The notes: generated by a model not told the origin, from the letters alone. A stretch of DNA of 64,000 nucleotides from G965225705 sp965225705 (GCA_965225705.1 OZ245325.1:310001-374000), one strand, 5' to 3'; numbered from the stretch's first letter, positions 28,766 to 38,534 are shown. A program made the numbers and translations.

Positions 28766-30073
28766 ATGTTAAAGCGCTATATGCCAACAAGCCTTCTTAA
28801 ACGTTCCTTCCTTATCATTGTCCTTCCTGTCATTATCATGCAAACAGCCGTGGTTTATTCCTTCTTTCAGGAGCACTGGCGCACGGTTAACACGCGGCTT
28901 ACAGAAAGTGTTGCCGGAGATATAGCCCTCGCTATGACATTATACAGGGAACAATCTGATCCTCAGGACTTAGAGAAAATCCGGGATCATTTTATGATCA
29001 TGAAAAATATCTCTATAGCTTTTCATGAGGGGGAAGAGCTTCCTAAAACAAAACGTCTGTCTCTTTTCTCAGAGTTTGATCAAGCCCTGAGACGTGCTCT
29101 CGGACGACAAATCACAACACCTTTCTGGTTCGATACAACACGCTATCCTGCCTATATTGATATACGTCTTAAAACAGATCATGGCGTCCTGCGCTTCATC
29201 GCACAACGTGATCGCGTCTTTGCGAACACGGGTTATATCTTTCTTCTCTGGATCGCCATGGTTACACTTTTACTAACAGGGGTAAGTCTTCTGTTCATAC
29301 GCAATCAGGTAAGACCTATACAAAATCTGGCCTACGCAGCAGAAGCTTTTGGAAAAGGGCAGGACGTAGCCTATTTCAAGCCGGCAGGAGCACGTGAAGT
29401 CAGGCTGGCTGCCCGGGCTTTCGTTGAAATGCGCCAGCGTCTCAAACGTTATCTGGAACAAAGAACAGCCCTTCTCGCAAGTGTCAGTCACGATATCAGA
29501 ACACCTCTGGCACGCCTGAAACTACATTTTGCCATGACTCCTGACACAGAGGAAAACCGGGCAGCCCGGCAGGATCTCCACGACATGGAGAATATGCTCG
29601 ATGAATATCTTGCCTTCGCACAGGGGGAAGATGGTGAAAAAGCCAGAGATTCAGATCTTATCTCTCTCATAAAGGAAGCTGTTAAGAAATCACACAATGG
29701 CGGTAAAAACGTTGTGAACAAGCTTAAAGGATCACGGATAGCCACCGTCAGGCCTCAGGCTCTCAGACGTGCCCTTATAAATCTTATCGATAATGCTATA
29801 CTTTACGGGAAAAAAGCCTTCATAACATGCAAAGAAACCGACACACATTTCCAGATTATCATCGATGATCAGGGGCCCGGGATACCCCCTGAAAAAAGAA
29901 AAGAAGCTTTCAAAGCTTTTCACAGACTGGATAAATCAAGAAACCAAAACACAAAAGGTGTAGGTCTTGGGTTAGCTATCGCACAGGATATAGCGCGTCG
30001 TCATGGCGGGGAAATCCTGCTTGAAGAAAGTCCCCGGGGAGGACTCCGATCTATTCTCTCCCTTCCAAAATAA
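28766..30073 (+). CDS. EnvZ-like sensor histidine kinase
   Basis: Inner-membrane kinase of 435 residues. Two membrane segments (about residues 12-34 and 151-175) bracket a short periplasmic domain of roughly 115 residues. A HAMP linker follows (IRNQVRPIQNLAYAAEAFGKG). The H-box is ASVSHDIRTPLARLKL, N-box LINLIDNAILYG, G1 DDQGPGIPPEKR and G2 GVGLGLAIAQDIARRHGG. It follows the response regulator after three bases and is probably co-transcribed. The stimulus is unknown; osmotic sensing as in EnvZ is only an analogy. Immediately upstream of the putative oriC. Confidence 0.92.
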   Translation: MLKRYMPTSLLKRSFLIIVLPVIIMQTAVVYSFFQEHWRTVNTRLTESVAGDIALAMTLYREQSDPQDLEKIRDHFMIMKNISIAFHEGEELPKTKRLSLFSEFDQALRRALGRQITTPFWFDTTRYPAYIDIRLKTDHGVLRFIAQRDRVFANTGYIFLLWIAMVTLLLTGVSLLFIRNQVRPIQNLAYAAEAFGKGQDVAYFKPAGAREVRLAARAFVEMRQRLKRYLEQRTALLASVSHDIRTPLARLKLHFAMTPDTEENRAARQDLHDMENMLDEYLAFAQGEDGEKARDSDLISLIKEAVKKSHNGGKNVVNKLKGSRIATVRPQALRRALINLIDNAILYGKKAFITCKETDTHFQIIIDDQGPGIPPEKRKEAFKAFHRLDKSRNQNTKGVGLGLAIAQDIARRHGGEILLEESPRGGLRSILSLPK

Positions 30074-30546
30074 GGTCTGAGAAAGCACTAAGAAAAAGGT
30101 TTTAAGATGCTATACACTTCACACCATGCTGTAGAAAAATCCAGCTTAAAATCAACTACTAAAAAATATGTACAAAATGTGAATAAAAAAAATATCCGTG
30201 GAACCTTAAAAAAAGACAGCTTCTGTAAGAAGTTTTCTCCACATCTTCAAATATCTTTCCCCATAATTCTAACAGAAAATATACTCCCTGTTGATAACAT
30301 ATTTAAAATATATGTTTTCCTGTTAGCAAAAAAAAACAAACATATTATCCACATGATAAATTTTTATATCTACTTGTTTTCAAATAAATATTTTAGATTG
30401 TTCTCTTCTCATACACATTTTCAGATTACAGGTTTATTATGGTGATAAGTCTGTAGAAATCTGTCTTTTCAGTTTTTCTAACAAGACTTCTGAATCTAAA
30501 ACTCTTATAAAAAGAGATTCCTTTTAATAAGATAGTGTTGAGGATA
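30074..30546. other. Putative chromosomal replication origin (oriC)
   Basis: 473 bases, extremely AT-rich, with no coding potential and hemE immediately to the right. Contains a perfect DnaA box TTATCCACA (30345-30353) and TGTGAATAA (30178-30186), which fits the looser TTWTNCACA box on the minus strand. One-mismatch boxes are at 30235-30243 (TTCTCCACA), 30289-30297 (TGTTGATAA) and 30409-30417 (TCATACACA). In Caulobacter and several other alphaproteobacteria oriC lies beside hemE. parAB and six parS sites are within 21 kb, and strand composition appears to switch here. No dnaA gene is in the window. I did not find clear CtrA (TTAA-N7-TTAA) sites. Confidence 0.75.
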
Positions 30547-31572
30547 ATGGGAAAAAAGCTTCTTAAAGTTCTTAGTGGAGAGAAAATAACCCCTCCTCCT
30601 TTATGGATTATGAGACAGGCAGGACGTTATCTTCCTGAATATCGTCTTTTAAGATCCCAGCAGGAAGACTTTATAAAGTTTTGTCTTTCACCTTCCATGG
30701 CTTCTGAAGCAACACTTCAGCCTTTTGATCGTTTTGATTTTGATGCTGCTATTATTTTCGCTGATATTCTTCTTGTTCCTTTAGCTTTAGGAAGAGACGT
30801 TTCTTTTGTGAAGGGAAAAGGTCCTGTCCTTGATCCTTTAACTGTTTCTGACATTTCTTCTTTAAAATTTTCTTCTGTTCAGGAAAGGCTTGGTGCTGTG
30901 GGAGAGACAGTTCACCTTGTGAGGAAGACACTGCCTGAGGATAAAGCTGTTATAGGTTTTGCAGGTGCTCCCTGGACTGTAGCAACTTATATGATTGAAG
31001 GGGGAACAAGTCGTGACAGACGGCATGCGCGGGAGATGGCTTGGAGACATCCTGAAGCTATGGCTTATCTTTTAGAAGTTCTTGTTGAGGCGACGGCCGA
31101 CTATCTGTTGATGCAGGTTGAGGCTGGTGCTGATGTTTTGAAGATTTTTGACTCCTGGGCTACAGGTCTTCCCGAACCACTTTTTAAGTCCTGTGTTCTT
31201 GAGCCTACAAAAAAACTTGTTCACAGACTAAGGTCATCTGGTGTAAAATTACCTGTTATAGGCTTTCCCCGCGGGGCAGGATTTCTTTATAAAAGCTATG
31301 TCAGGGAAACGGGGGTTGACGCTGTCGCGCTTGATACATCTGTTCCCTGCGACTGGGCAGCACACCATCTGCAGAACTACAAGCCCGTTCAGGGAAATCT
31401 TGATCCTCTTGCCCTTATAGCTGGTGGTAAACTCCTGGAGAGAGAAGTAAAACGTATAAAGCAGGCTTTTTCTTCCGGGCCCCATATTTTCAATCTTGGT
31501 CATGGCATCCTCCCTGAGACACCTCCTGAACATGTGAGTGAGCTTGTTCGTATGGTAAAGGAAAACGTTTAG
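30547..31572 (+). CDS. hemE: Uroporphyrinogen decarboxylase
   Basis: Decarboxylates uroporphyrinogen III to coproporphyrinogen III in haem synthesis. 341 residues, complete. Signature 1 PPLWIMRQAGRYLPEYR and signature 2 GFAGAPWTVATYMIEG are intact. The FADILLVPLALG segment carries the catalytic Asp, and NLGHGILPETPPEHV ends the protein. ATG at 30547 (MGKKLLKVL) is preceded by GAGG at close spacing; a GTG at 30535 in the same frame is an alternative. Codon choice here is strongly T-ending compared with genes left of 30 kb. hemJ follows after 173 bases. Confidence 0.96.
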   Translation: MGKKLLKVLSGEKITPPPLWIMRQAGRYLPEYRLLRSQQEDFIKFCLSPSMASEATLQPFDRFDFDAAIIFADILLVPLALGRDVSFVKGKGPVLDPLTVSDISSLKFSSVQERLGAVGETVHLVRKTLPEDKAVIGFAGAPWTVATYMIEGGTSRDRRHAREMAWRHPEAMAYLLEVLVEATADYLLMQVEAGADVLKIFDSWATGLPEPLFKSCVLEPTKKLVHRLRSSGVKLPVIGFPRGAGFLYKSYVRETGVDAVALDTSVPCDWAAHHLQNYKPVQGNLDPLALIAGGKLLEREVKRIKQAFSSGPHIFNLGHGILPETPPEHVSELVRMVKENV

Positions 31573-31745
31573 AACCTGTCTCAGCAGGAGGCCGGGTGCT
31601 GTATTTACGGAAGGGGCCTGAGAAACCGGATTTTCCAGGAGAATTTTCTGTTTTTCTGTCAGGGATGTTTTAGGGTCATTGAAGAAGAATCTTAGGAAAA
31701 GATCCAGTTGATTTCCAGGTAAGGGTATAAAATTTAGAGGTTATT

Positions 31746-32189
31746 ATGTCTTTTTTCTCAGAACATTACAATATTCTTAAAACAGGCCATATCATTTTCG
31801 TGATCTACTGGATGGCAGGGCTTCTTTATCTGCCAAGACTTTTTGTTTACCACCATCAGGCCATACCCGGGGGTGAGCTTGATGCCACGCTAAAAATCCA
31901 GGAGAAACGTCTTTTAAAGATCATTCTCCTACCAGCTCTGATTGGAGTTTGGGGTTTTGGGTTGAGCCTTCTTGCAGCACGTCCGGAGTTTCATAAACAA
32001 ATCTGGTTTGTTTTTAAATTTCTGTTTGTCCTGCTCCTGACAGGCCTTCAGCACTATCTCTCAAAACAGGCTAAAATTTTCGCTCGGGGAGGTCGTCCAC
32101 GGACAGAACGTTTCTTCAGAATCCTGAACGAAGTCCCTGCAATAGCGACCATTTTCATCGTAGCCCTTGCTGTACTTAAACCTTTTTGA
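31746..32189 (+). CDS. hemJ: Protoporphyrinogen oxidase HemJ
   Basis: Integral membrane haem-synthesis enzyme of the CopD/UPF0093 family, 147 residues with four hydrophobic helices. The conserved His and Arg are in LKTGHIIFVIYWMAGLLYLPRLFVYHHQ (two parts). The Lys in KFLFVLLLTGLQHYLSKQAK and the NEVPAIATIFIVALAVLKPF end are typical. It replaces HemG/HemY in most alphaproteobacteria. Adjacent to hemE in the usual class order, although rho, the common next gene, is absent here; a tyrosine recombinase follows instead. Confidence 0.94.
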   Translation: MSFFSEHYNILKTGHIIFVIYWMAGLLYLPRLFVYHHQAIPGGELDATLKIQEKRLLKIILLPALIGVWGFGLSLLAARPEFHKQIWFVFKFLFVLLLTGLQHYLSKQAKIFARGGRPRTERFFRILNEVPAIATIFIVALAVLKPF

Positions 32190-32327
32190 GGGAATTAGGG
32201 GTTAACATCCTAAATCAGGACCAGAGAATATCGAAGAAGAACACTGAAACAGGTTAAGGAAGAAAGAACTGCCCATAGCTTTTATACCAACCTCAGTTTC
32301 TTTCTGGTAAACCTGCCCCGGGGGAGA

Positions 32328-33320
32328 ATGAGGAGAAAAAAGCTTATGACATTGTCTTCTAAGAAACGGGGTTTTTCAGACAGGTCCTCTTCATCAAAAG
32401 AAATACACTGGATTGAGTCTTTTCTGGAAATGATGAGCGCAGAGAGAGGGGCCTCTCATAACACGATTTTGGCTTATAAGCGGGATCTTGAGATCTGGAG
32501 TCTCGTCTTTAAAGATCAGAAGACAGATTTTTCCACGGTCAGGGCCCATATGATAGAGGACGTACTTTCCTCTATGCAGGCGGAAGGCCTTGCGCGTACC
32601 ACCAGTGCACGACGTTTATCTTCTCTGAAACATTTTTTTTCTTTTCTGAGAGAAGAAAATCTAAGGAAAGACAATCCTGCCTGTGATATCAGAGGTCCTA
32701 AAACAAAACGTGTTTTGCCGACAGTTCTCTCAGAGGAATCGGTTGAGCGTCTTTTTCAGACGGTAGAAACCTGGAAAGGTGCAAAGGGGGCACGCATGCA
32801 CTGTATGCTGGAACTTCTTTATGGAGGAGGTCTTCGTGTCTCTGAGCTGGTATCCCTGCCCGTTCAGGCTTTTTCTTCCGGGGAGAAGAGCTTTATCCTT
32901 AAAGGAAAAGGGGGACGTGAAAGAATGATTCCCCTTAGTACACAAACCCTTCAGGCTCTGAAGGTCTGGTATGTTTATCGGGAGGATTTCCTGAAGACAC
33001 ATACTGGCCGAACCAGAGGAATGGACTATTATATGTTTCCATCACGTTCCAGGCTGGGCCATATCACGCGTGAGCGGTTTGCACAAATGCTGGTGGATCT
33101 TGGCCGTGATGCGGGCGTGTTGACGAAGATTTCTCCCCATAAGCTGCGCCATGCCTTTGCAACCCATCTTTTGAAAAATGGCGCGGATTTACGTAGTGTT
33201 CAGCAGTTTTTAGGTCATGCCAGTCTTACCACGACACAGATTTATACCCATATTCTTGATGATCACCTGCGTGAGCTTGTCGAGACAGCTCACCCTCTGG
33301 CCCTTTCCGGAAAGAACTAG
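32328..33320 (+). CDS. xerD: Tyrosine recombinase XerD-like
   Basis: Chromosome-dimer resolution recombinase acting at dif. 330 residues, with about 20 extra at the N-terminus. SAM-like core-binding domain: WIESFLEMMSAERGASHNTILAYKRDLE. All catalytic residues are present: Arg in YGGGLRVSELVSL, Lys in LKGKGGRERMIPLS, HKLRHAFATHLL (His and Arg), the second His in LGHASLTTTQ, and the nucleophile Tyr in QIYTHI. XerD is favoured over XerC by general pattern but not certain. Start could be the ATG at 32346 (MTLSSKKRG). Located just right of the origin; I see no phage or integron context, so housekeeping Xer is most likely. Confidence 0.9.
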   Translation: MRRKKLMTLSSKKRGFSDRSSSSKEIHWIESFLEMMSAERGASHNTILAYKRDLEIWSLVFKDQKTDFSTVRAHMIEDVLSSMQAEGLARTTSARRLSSLKHFFSFLREENLRKDNPACDIRGPKTKRVLPTVLSEESVERLFQTVETWKGAKGARMHCMLELLYGGGLRVSELVSLPVQAFSSGEKSFILKGKGGRERMIPLSTQTLQALKVWYVYREDFLKTHTGRTRGMDYYMFPSRSRLGHITRERFAQMLVDLGRDAGVLTKISPHKLRHAFATHLLKNGADLRSVQQFLGHASLTTTQIYTHILDDHLRELVETAHPLALSGKN

Positions 33321-33411
33321 AGTCTTTCTCTAAAGGGTCTGTTTTTCTTCTGAAAAAGACTGTATGGTTTTCTGAACCCCGGCTTTTACGTTGATGGATT
33401 AAGAAAATACG

Positions 33412-34803
33412 ATGATTCCTGTCATCTCTGATAAAAAAAATAACATGCCTTTTAATATTCAGGATTTTCTCAGCCCTGAAAAACTGCAAACTTATGCAGA
33501 TTTTTTATTGTCCTGGATGCAAACCCATCTTTTTTCTTTGTCTGCAGCCCTGCAACTGGCCTTTCTGACCATTGTTTTTCTCCTTTCCGTACTTTTTAAA
33601 AGGCTTTTTCTTAAAAGCCTCAACAAGGCAACACGGGGTAAGTTCGCCCAGCATATTGTCAGAAAAGACAGCCTTATTCGTGTGCTTGTTGGGCCTGCTT
33701 TCATCTTCATAGCGGTGCAGCTTGCTTTGATAGGTCTTGAGTCTTTTCAAAAAATACCTGCACATGTTTTCCGCCTTGCTTTGAATTTGACGGGAGCCTG
33801 GATTGTCATTCGCCTCATAACAAGCTTTATTCGCAGCCCTTTCTGGGCACGAACAGCCGCCAATATAGCCTGGCTTGTGGCAGCTCTTAATCTTTTGGGG
33901 TGGCTTGGGCCTGTTGAGAAATTTCTGGATTCTTTAAGAATAACTGTTGGCAAGACACAACTTTCAGTATGGATGGTTCTTAAAGGCCTTCTTCTGATAA
34001 GTATTTTTCTCTTCGTTGCTATTCTTTTAGGGCGCCTTGCCCGCAACCGTATAAATGCTATTCCTGACCTTACGCCTTCGGCACGTATTCTCCTGCGTCA
34101 GGTTTTACAGGTCAGCTTTATTGTTTTTGCTATTATTCTGGGCTTTTCTACCCTTGGTCTTGACCTTTCTTTCTTTGCTTTTATTGGTGGTGCTATTGGT
34201 GTTGGCCTTGGTTTTGGTCTCAGAAGTATCATCGCAAACTTTATTTCCGGTGTTATTCTTCTTCTGGATCGTTCCTTAAAGCCCGGTGATGTGATCACGG
34301 TGGTGGATCATGACAATAACACCTATGGTGTGGTCACATCCCTTGGCCTGCGCTATTCTTCGATTGTGACGCGGGATAGTCAGGAACACCTTATCCCTAA
34401 TGAGACCTTCATGACGGAAAAGGTCATCAACTGGTCACACAGCAGCAATGTTGTGCGCATTAAGCGCCCGATTGGTGTAGCTTACCGGACAGATTTACGT
34501 AAAGCCCAGACTTTGGCCATTGAGGCATGTTTACAGGTCCCGCGTGTTCTTGACCGCCCTAAACCCGTTTGTCTTTTAAGGGGGTTTGGTGACAGCTCTG
34601 TTAACCTGGAAATTCGCTTCTGGATTAAGGATCCCCGTAATGGAGTCAATAATGTTTCCAGCGAAGTCCTTCTTTCTATCTGGGATGCTTTTCAGGAAAA
34701 TGGTGTTCAGTTTCCTTTCCCACAAAGAGATATTCATGTTAAAGCTGGCATGCCTCTGGATGTTCGTTTGCTCGATCATGGGCAGGGAGAGCAGGAGGAG
34801 TAA
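33412..34803 (+). CDS. MscS-family mechanosensitive channel
   Basis: 463-residue inner-membrane protein with several N-terminal helices (four or five hydrophobic stretches in residues 35-230) followed by the MscS core. The pore helix TM3 with glycine/alanine packing is FIGGAIGVGLGFGLRSIIANF, followed by SGVILLLDRSLKPGDVITV. The beta domain holds DSQEHLIPNETFMTEKVINWS, and the alpha/beta C-terminal domain ends near IDHGQ-type text (DVRLLDHGQ). Releases solutes on hypo-osmotic shock in characterised members. Longer than E. coli MscS by added N-terminal helices. Confidence 0.9.
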   Translation: MIPVISDKKNNMPFNIQDFLSPEKLQTYADFLLSWMQTHLFSLSAALQLAFLTIVFLLSVLFKRLFLKSLNKATRGKFAQHIVRKDSLIRVLVGPAFIFIAVQLALIGLESFQKIPAHVFRLALNLTGAWIVIRLITSFIRSPFWARTAANIAWLVAALNLLGWLGPVEKFLDSLRITVGKTQLSVWMVLKGLLLISIFLFVAILLGRLARNRINAIPDLTPSARILLRQVLQVSFIVFAIILGFSTLGLDLSFFAFIGGAIGVGLGFGLRSIIANFISGVILLLDRSLKPGDVITVVDHDNNTYGVVTSLGLRYSSIVTRDSQEHLIPNETFMTEKVINWSHSSNVVRIKRPIGVAYRTDLRKAQTLAIEACLQVPRVLDRPKPVCLLRGFGDSSVNLEIRFWIKDPRNGVNNVSSEVLLSIWDAFQENGVQFPFPQRDIHVKAGMPLDVRLLDHGQGEQEE

Positions 34804-34950
34804 ATACCTCTGTTTTAAAAATATGCTTTTAATCTCCTGCGGGATGTTTCATGTTTTTAGAAGGAAAGGCTGAGAAAGACACAAATCCTCTGGCCTTTGA
34901 CAAACAGGTTTTGTAAAGATGGTCTTTTCTTATCTGACACGGATAAAAAC

Positions 34951-35244
34951 ATGAGACGGAATTTCTATGAAAGCCTCGTAATATGGGCGCACCGGGCTTA
35001 TAAAGCTACCCTGTCTCCTGTGATCGGGCGGCAATGCCGTTACTGGCCTACCTGTTCAGACTATGCACGCGATGCTTTACTCTGCTTTGGTTTAAGGCGG
35101 GGTTTGAAGCTTGCTTTTGGCCGCCTTCTGCGCTGTCATCCCTGGGGGGGGGAAGGATATGATCCTTTGCCGTCCGGGCAGGGGGAAAGGCAGGAACCCT
35201 GTTCAAAATCTGATCTTAAAGAAGGGAAGGGGGGCTCTTTATGA
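34951..35244 (+). CDS. yidD: Membrane protein insertion efficiency factor YidD
   Basis: Small family associated with YidC-dependent membrane protein insertion, about 97 residues from this start. Core motif is complete: AHRAYKATLSPVIGRQCRYWPTCSDYA in adjoining parts, then GLKLAFGRLLRCHPWGGEGYDPLP. The frame opens at 34897, but the family begins near MRRNFYESLVIW. Its stop overlaps the thrS start by four bases (ATGA), so translation is probably coupled. Separated here from rnpA/yidC, its more frequent partners. Confidence 0.9.
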   Translation: MRRNFYESLVIWAHRAYKATLSPVIGRQCRYWPTCSDYARDALLCFGLRRGLKLAFGRLLRCHPWGGEGYDPLPSGQGERQEPCSKSDLKEGKGGSL

Positions 35245-37172
35245 CCCGGATTCATGTAGGTTTTCCTGATGGCTCTGTCCGTGATTTTTCCAAAGGAGTC
35301 ACAGGGCGTGCCATAGCGGAATCTATCGCCCCTTCTTTAGCAAAAAAAGCTCTCCTGATTGCTTTTAAGGATGAAGTATATGATCTTGACCGCCCTTTGG
35401 AGGAAGACGGTGACATACGCATTCTGACCCTGAAGGATGAGGAAACGCTTGATGTTTTACGCCATGACACGGCCCATATTTTAGCCCAGGCCGTCCAGGA
35501 GCTTTATCCCGAAACCCAGGTCACCATAGGTCCCGTCATTAAAGATGGGTTTTACTATGATTTTTATCGTGAGACACCTTTTTCAAGGGAAGATTTCCCT
35601 GCGATTGAAGAGAAAATGCACGAAATTGTCGCCCGCAACCTTTCCCTTGAGCGGGAAGTCTGGGATCGCAAACAGGCCATAGACTATTTTACGAAGAAGG
35701 GGGAGCTTTATAAAGCTGAGATTGTTGGAGATATTCCCTCAGATCAGGCCATTAGCATTTATCGTCAGGGAAACTGGCTTGATCTCTGTCGTGGTCCCCA
35801 TCTGCCATCTACAGGAAAAATCGGCACAGCTTTTAAACTGATGAAAGTGGCGGGGGCCTATTGGCGGGGAGATTCCAACAAGGCCCAGATGCAACGCATT
35901 TATGGCACAGCCTGGGCCAGTGAGAAGGATCTTAAAGCCCATTTGCACCGTCTTGAGGAAGCAGAGAAGCGCGATCACCGTCTTCTTGGGCGCAAAATGG
36001 ATCTTTTTCATTTTCAGGATGAAGCCCGGGGCATGCCCTTTTGGCATGATAAAGGCTGGACACTCTGGCAGATGCTGGAAACCTATATGCGTCGCCGCCT
36101 GCGTAAAGCGGGGTATCAGGAGGTTAAAACACCTTCCCTGATTGATCGTAATTTATGGGAAGCTTCCGGCCACTGGGATAAATTTGGTGAGCATATGTTT
36201 ACCTCAGAGACAGAAGACACAGTTTATGCGCTTAAGCCCATGAACTGTCCGGCCCATGTTCAGATTTTCCGTCAGGGGATTACCTCCTATCGTGATTTGC
36301 CCCTGCGCATGGCAGAATTTGGAAGCTGTCATCGCAATGAACCCTCAGGTGCTTTGCATGGCCTGATGCGTGTGCGTGGATTTACGCAGGATGATGCCCA
36401 TATTTTCTGCCGTGAAACGCAAATTACGCAGGAAACACAGGCTTTTATTACGTTTTTGAAAAGTGTTTATCGTGATATTGGGTTTAACCAGGTGAAGATC
36501 CTGTTCTCTGATCGTCCTTCTGTGCGTGCGGGTTCTGATACTGTCTGGGACCGTGCTGAGACAGCTTTGCAGGAGGCTATGCATGCTTCAGGCCTTGATG
36601 TGAAAACCAATCCGGGTGAGGGGGCTTTTTATGGCCCCAAGCTTGAGTTTGTTCTGGAGGATGCTTTGGGACGGTCCTGGCAATGTGGTACCCTGCAGGT
36701 TGATTTTGTCCTGCCGGAGCGGTTGGATGCCACCTATATTGATGAGCGGGGGGAGCGTCAGCGTCCCGTCATGCTTCACCGTGCCGTTCTTGGATCTATG
36801 GAGCGCTTTATCGGTGTTTTGATTGAGCATTATGCGGGTATTCTGCCACTCTGGCTGGCACCTCAGCAGATGGTGGTGGCCTCTGTCACCTCTGATGCCA
36901 ATCCTTATGCTGAACAGGTTGCAACAACCCTCAACGCGGCGGGGCTTAGGGTCGAAACGGATTTGCGCAATGAAAAAATCAGCTATAAAATCCGGGAACA
37001 CTCCCATGCTAAAATTCCCCTGATTGCTGTTGTTGGGCAGAAAGAAGCGGACAATAACACCCTTGCCCTGCGGCGTCTTGGATCAAAACAACAGGAAATT
37101 CTTGATCTTCAAACGGCTCTCACACAGTTTGTAAAAGAGGGTCTGCCTCCGGATTTACGTGAAAAATCTTAA
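35241..37172 (+). CDS. thrS: Threonine--tRNA ligase
   Basis: Class II synthetase, 643 residues, full length. N-terminal TGS domain (VRDFSKGVTGRAIAESIAP), then the editing domain with HDTAHILAQAV and the late LCRGPHLPSTGKI. The catalytic core has motif 2 with LMRVRGFTQDDAHIFC, the zinc Cys in MNCPAHVQIF, and motif 3 VMLHRAVLGSMERFIG. C-terminal anticodon-binding domain ends the protein. It overlaps yidD by four bases. This enzyme charges the tRNA-Thr whose intron-containing gene lies at 53.5 kb. Confidence 0.97.
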   Translation: MTRIHVGFPDGSVRDFSKGVTGRAIAESIAPSLAKKALLIAFKDEVYDLDRPLEEDGDIRILTLKDEETLDVLRHDTAHILAQAVQELYPETQVTIGPVIKDGFYYDFYRETPFSREDFPAIEEKMHEIVARNLSLEREVWDRKQAIDYFTKKGELYKAEIVGDIPSDQAISIYRQGNWLDLCRGPHLPSTGKIGTAFKLMKVAGAYWRGDSNKAQMQRIYGTAWASEKDLKAHLHRLEEAEKRDHRLLGRKMDLFHFQDEARGMPFWHDKGWTLWQMLETYMRRRLRKAGYQEVKTPSLIDRNLWEASGHWDKFGEHMFTSETEDTVYALKPMNCPAHVQIFRQGITSYRDLPLRMAEFGSCHRNEPSGALHGLMRVRGFTQDDAHIFCRETQITQETQAFITFLKSVYRDIGFNQVKILFSDRPSVRAGSDTVWDRAETALQEAMHASGLDVKTNPGEGAFYGPKLEFVLEDALGRSWQCGTLQVDFVLPERLDATYIDERGERQRPVMLHRAVLGSMERFIGVLIEHYAGILPLWLAPQQMVVASVTSDANPYAEQVATTLNAAGLRVETDLRNEKISYKIREHSHAKIPLIAVVGQKEADNNTLALRRLGSKQQEILDLQTALTQFVKEGLPPDLREKS

Positions 37173-37508
37173 AGATCAGGACCATTCTTCCTATAGATGA
37201 TAAACAGGGATCCAGACCATGAGTCCCAAACAAAAACAGCCTTCTGACCCTCCAGACAACACCATGGAAGAAAAAGACACGCCCTGTTAACGGCATAGTG
37301 ATCTGGCATGGTAATGGTAGATGGCGTGTGACAGCTTAAGAATGTTTCCCTGTTTTTTATGAGAAATCCTGGAAGAGTACGGTTAGTTTTCTTTAAATGG
37401 TTTTCTCAAAAACCCTCTCTCTCCCCTTGACGGCGTGGGATCACCATGTACAGAGTAGGCGGAGAGAATTCTCTTTTCGTGTTCACCCTCAAAAAGGGAT
37501 ACAGGCTT

Positions 37509-38534
37509 ATGAAACTGGCAAGTCTTAAAACAGACCACCCCGATGGACAGCTTATTGTGGTGTCCGGAGATCTCAAGCATGCTGCGGATGCTTCTTCTGT
37601 CGCCCCGACATTACAAAATGCTCTGGATGACTGGGATCGTGCTTTCCCTGCCCTGCAGGATTTAAGTAACGCCCTTCAGGAAGGTCAGGTTAATTCTTTT
37701 CCTTTTGAAGAGAAAGCCTGTGCTTCCCCTCTTCCCCGTTCTTATGCTTGGGCGGATGGTTCAGCTTATGTCAATCATGTGGAGCTGGTGCGTAAGGCAC
37801 GTGGTGCAGAAATGCCAGAAAGTTTCTGGACAGACCCTTTAATGTATCAGGGGGGGTCCGATGCTTTTCTTGCCCCCCATGAACCTATACCTCTTCAAGA
37901 TCAGGCCTGGGGATGTGATATGGAGGCAGAACTTGCGGTGATCACGGGGGCTGCCCCTCAGGGGGTCACGCCCCGGGATGCACGTGGGGCCATCAGACTG
38001 CTCGCTCTGGTGAATGATGTGTCCTTACGTAACCTTATTCCCGGGGAACTTGCTAAAGGTTTTGGTTTTTTTCAGTCCAAACCCCCCACAGCTTTTTCTC
38101 CGGTTGCTGTGACGCCAGATGAACTGGGGGAAGCCTGGGATGGTGCTAAACTTCATCTGCCTTTGCTGACCTATCTTAATGGAGAATTATTTGGCAAACC
38201 TGACTGCGGTGTGGATATGACGTTTGATTTTGGTCAGCTTATTGCCCATCTTGCCAAAACGCGGCCTTTGACGGCCGGGACACTGGTGGGTTCCGGAACA
38301 ATTTCAAACAAGAATTATGATAACCATCCTGACGGTGATCCGGGCAAACCTGTGAAGGAGGGGGGAGTTGGCTATTCCTGTCTTGCAGAACTGCGTATGA
38401 TTGAAACCCTCAGTCATGGTGAACCTAAAACGCCCTTTTTACGCTGGGGAGATCGCGTGCGCATAGAAATGCTGGATGAAGCAGGTTATTCTATTTTTGG
38501 TGCCATTGATCAGGAAGTACAGAATTATCCTTAA
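37509..38534 (+). CDS. Fumarylacetoacetate hydrolase family protein
   Basis: 341-residue enzyme of the FAH superfamily, two-domain form with an extra N-terminal part (LASLKTDHPDGQLIVVSGDL). Metal-binding and core motifs are recognisable: WGCDMEAELAVITG, LALVNDVSLRNL, the FGFFQSKPPTAFSPVAVTP block, GTISNKNYDNH and FLRWGDRVRIEMLDEAGYSIFG. The family cleaves C-C bonds of acylpyruvates or fumarylacetoacetate with a divalent metal. No neighbouring tyrosine-catabolism genes (hmgA, maiA) are seen, so the substrate is open. Start at 37509 rather than 37446, which lacks family text. A 23-codon ORF at 37219-37290 upstream is too small to judge. Confidence 0.88.
   Translation: MKLASLKTDHPDGQLIVVSGDLKHAADASSVAPTLQNALDDWDRAFPALQDLSNALQEGQVNSFPFEEKACASPLPRSYAWADGSAYVNHVELVRKARGAEMPESFWTDPLMYQGGSDAFLAPHEPIPLQDQAWGCDMEAELAVITGAAPQGVTPRDARGAIRLLALVNDVSLRNLIPGELAKGFGFFQSKPPTAFSPVAVTPDELGEAWDGAKLHLPLLTYLNGELFGKPDCGVDMTFDFGQLIAHLAKTRPLTAGTLVGSGTISNKNYDNHPDGDPGKPVKEGGVGYSCLAELRMIETLSHGEPKTPFLRWGDRVRIEMLDEAGYSIFGAIDQEVQNYP

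Noticed and set aside
32328..33320. Phage or integron integrase
   Set aside because: The protein has housekeeping XerC/D features and no phage genes, att repeats or cassettes surround it.
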